Source: Crotophaga sulcirostris
Lineage: Eukaryota > Chordata > Aves > Cuculiformes > Crotophagidae
Length of the DNA stretch: 64,000 nucleotides
Assembly (NCBI GenBank): GCA_013397455.1
Contig: VYZB01000275.1
Coordinates: 1,042,781-1,106,780 of the forward strand
Reading direction: 5' to 3'
Under the pieces are notes generated by a model, which ran no database searches, was not told the origin of the DNA, and was given only the letters and a program-made list of their open reading frames with translations. This document shows, in pieces, positions 63,225-64,000 of the stretch. The position numbers and the translations under genes were made by a program. How positions within the stretch are numbered: the first letter of the stretch is position 1; every line of letters starts with the position of its first letter.

Positions 63225-64000
63225 CTAGAATAGAAAATATTCAAATGAAGATCATATGCATACTGACATTTAACTTATGAAGTTTGCAATGCCTCAGTAT
63301 GTTTGTAAAGTAGAAAATGCAAAAAAACCAACCACATCACCCTCCTATTTCATAGGACTATTAGATGGTTTGATATCACTAAGCATTGTCTGATAATATT
63401 GGGTATCAAAAACATTAAGAATATGTTCTTTTTACCATAACAACTGCCAGAAGCATGAAGACAGTAAAAAACACTGGAAAAAAAAAAGTGTCTAAGGATA
63501 GATTCTTTCTATGAGAAATGAGCACTTCATAATCTAGCTAAAAGGTGACATGGTCAAAAGGAGTATTTGCTGATATTACAAGGTGTAACAAGAATATAAC
63601 AGCTTCTTCACTGGTAAGTTTATTTTTGGTTTAAAAATAGGACCGTACTACAATTCAAAACTACACAGACAAAGGATATGCATCCTGATAATCTGAAATA
63701 AGCTATCACCTTAATTTTTATTTTTTAATACCCTTGGGCTACTATAATTTAAAGAGATAAGCAAAAAGAAAAACAGATTAAGTCCTAAGAGTTTTAGCAT
63801 GAACTCCATAGACTGGAATTCCACATTTTCTAGAGGAACCAATCTCAGTGTTTAAACAGTGTTTTCCATTATGAAGTCTTCTCCCCCACTAAATATATAG
63901 TTAGAACCTTCCTTGTTGCATCCTGTGACCATTACTTCTCATCCTTTCACTGCACATACCTGAGAAGTATCTGACTCCTCCTCCTCTACAAATGCTATTA
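63225..64000 (-). other. UPF2: UPF2 intron, continuing past the window
   Basis: AT-rich intronic sequence with no recognised exon. The gene continues beyond the right edge. Confidence 0.8.

Noticed and set aside
63956..64000. A possible UPF2 exon end on the minus strand reading FVEEEESDTSQ before a CAG|GTATGT donor, in the right phase for the next exon
   Set aside because: The residue sequence expected just before RYVWWKK in vertebrate UPF2 ends LVYFQ, which this does not match. The donor-like site is probably chance.
1..64000. tRNA, rRNA, CRISPR arrays, bacterial operons or viral genes
   Set aside because: I looked for these and saw none. The window is ordinary vertebrate nuclear DNA with CR1 repeats and spliced genes.

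Overview
The window is vertebrate nuclear DNA from a bird. At least sixteen CR1 LINE 3' fragments, with the typical octamer tails (ATTCTGTG, ATTCTATG or ATACTGTG), are spread over both strands. The two protein-coding genes are vertebrate genes in small exons separated by kilobase introns. I cannot name the species. One assembly gap (32912-33313, about 400 N) interrupts it.

Layout. (1) Positions 1-25.2 kb hold a plus-strand gene that I recognise as PROSER2 (proline and serine rich 2; SARG-like family). It has three coding exons at 9988-10173, 21559-21811 and 22703-23691, whose phases join exactly into a 475-residue protein. The 10 kb upstream is probably 5' flank or first intron, and a candidate 3' UTR reaches about 25.2 kb. 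(2) From about 25.2 to 37.5 kb is intergenic DNA carrying CR1 copies, GC-richer unique stretches, a possible degenerate LTR near 32 kb, the gap, and a CpG-dense block just after the gap. (3) From 37.5 kb to the right edge is the 3' part of UPF2 on the minus strand. Eight coding exons and a 3' UTR of about 1.27 kb encode the last 322 residues: the end of the third MIF4G domain, the acidic linker, the bipartite UPF1-binding region and the Arg-rich C-terminus. The start of UPF2 lies beyond position 64000.

The two genes are convergent (tail to tail), matching the PROSER2-UPF2 order on human 10p14, so this is an ancient syntenic block. UPF2 is the scaffold of nonsense-mediated mRNA decay, bridging UPF1 to UPF3B. 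PROSER2 has no well-established function. Nothing suggests that they work together beyond being neighbours.

I found no clearly novel biological system. The points most worth a second look are: a final UPF2 intron whose donor site itself supplies an in-frame stop, so that retaining it removes only two residues; a Trp-rich ORF with a frame-shifted open extension inside that same intron; a CpG-dense block touching the assembly gap; an 8-codon upstream ORF ending one base before the PROSER2 start; and a duplicated EALxKLGLxK motif in PROSER2.
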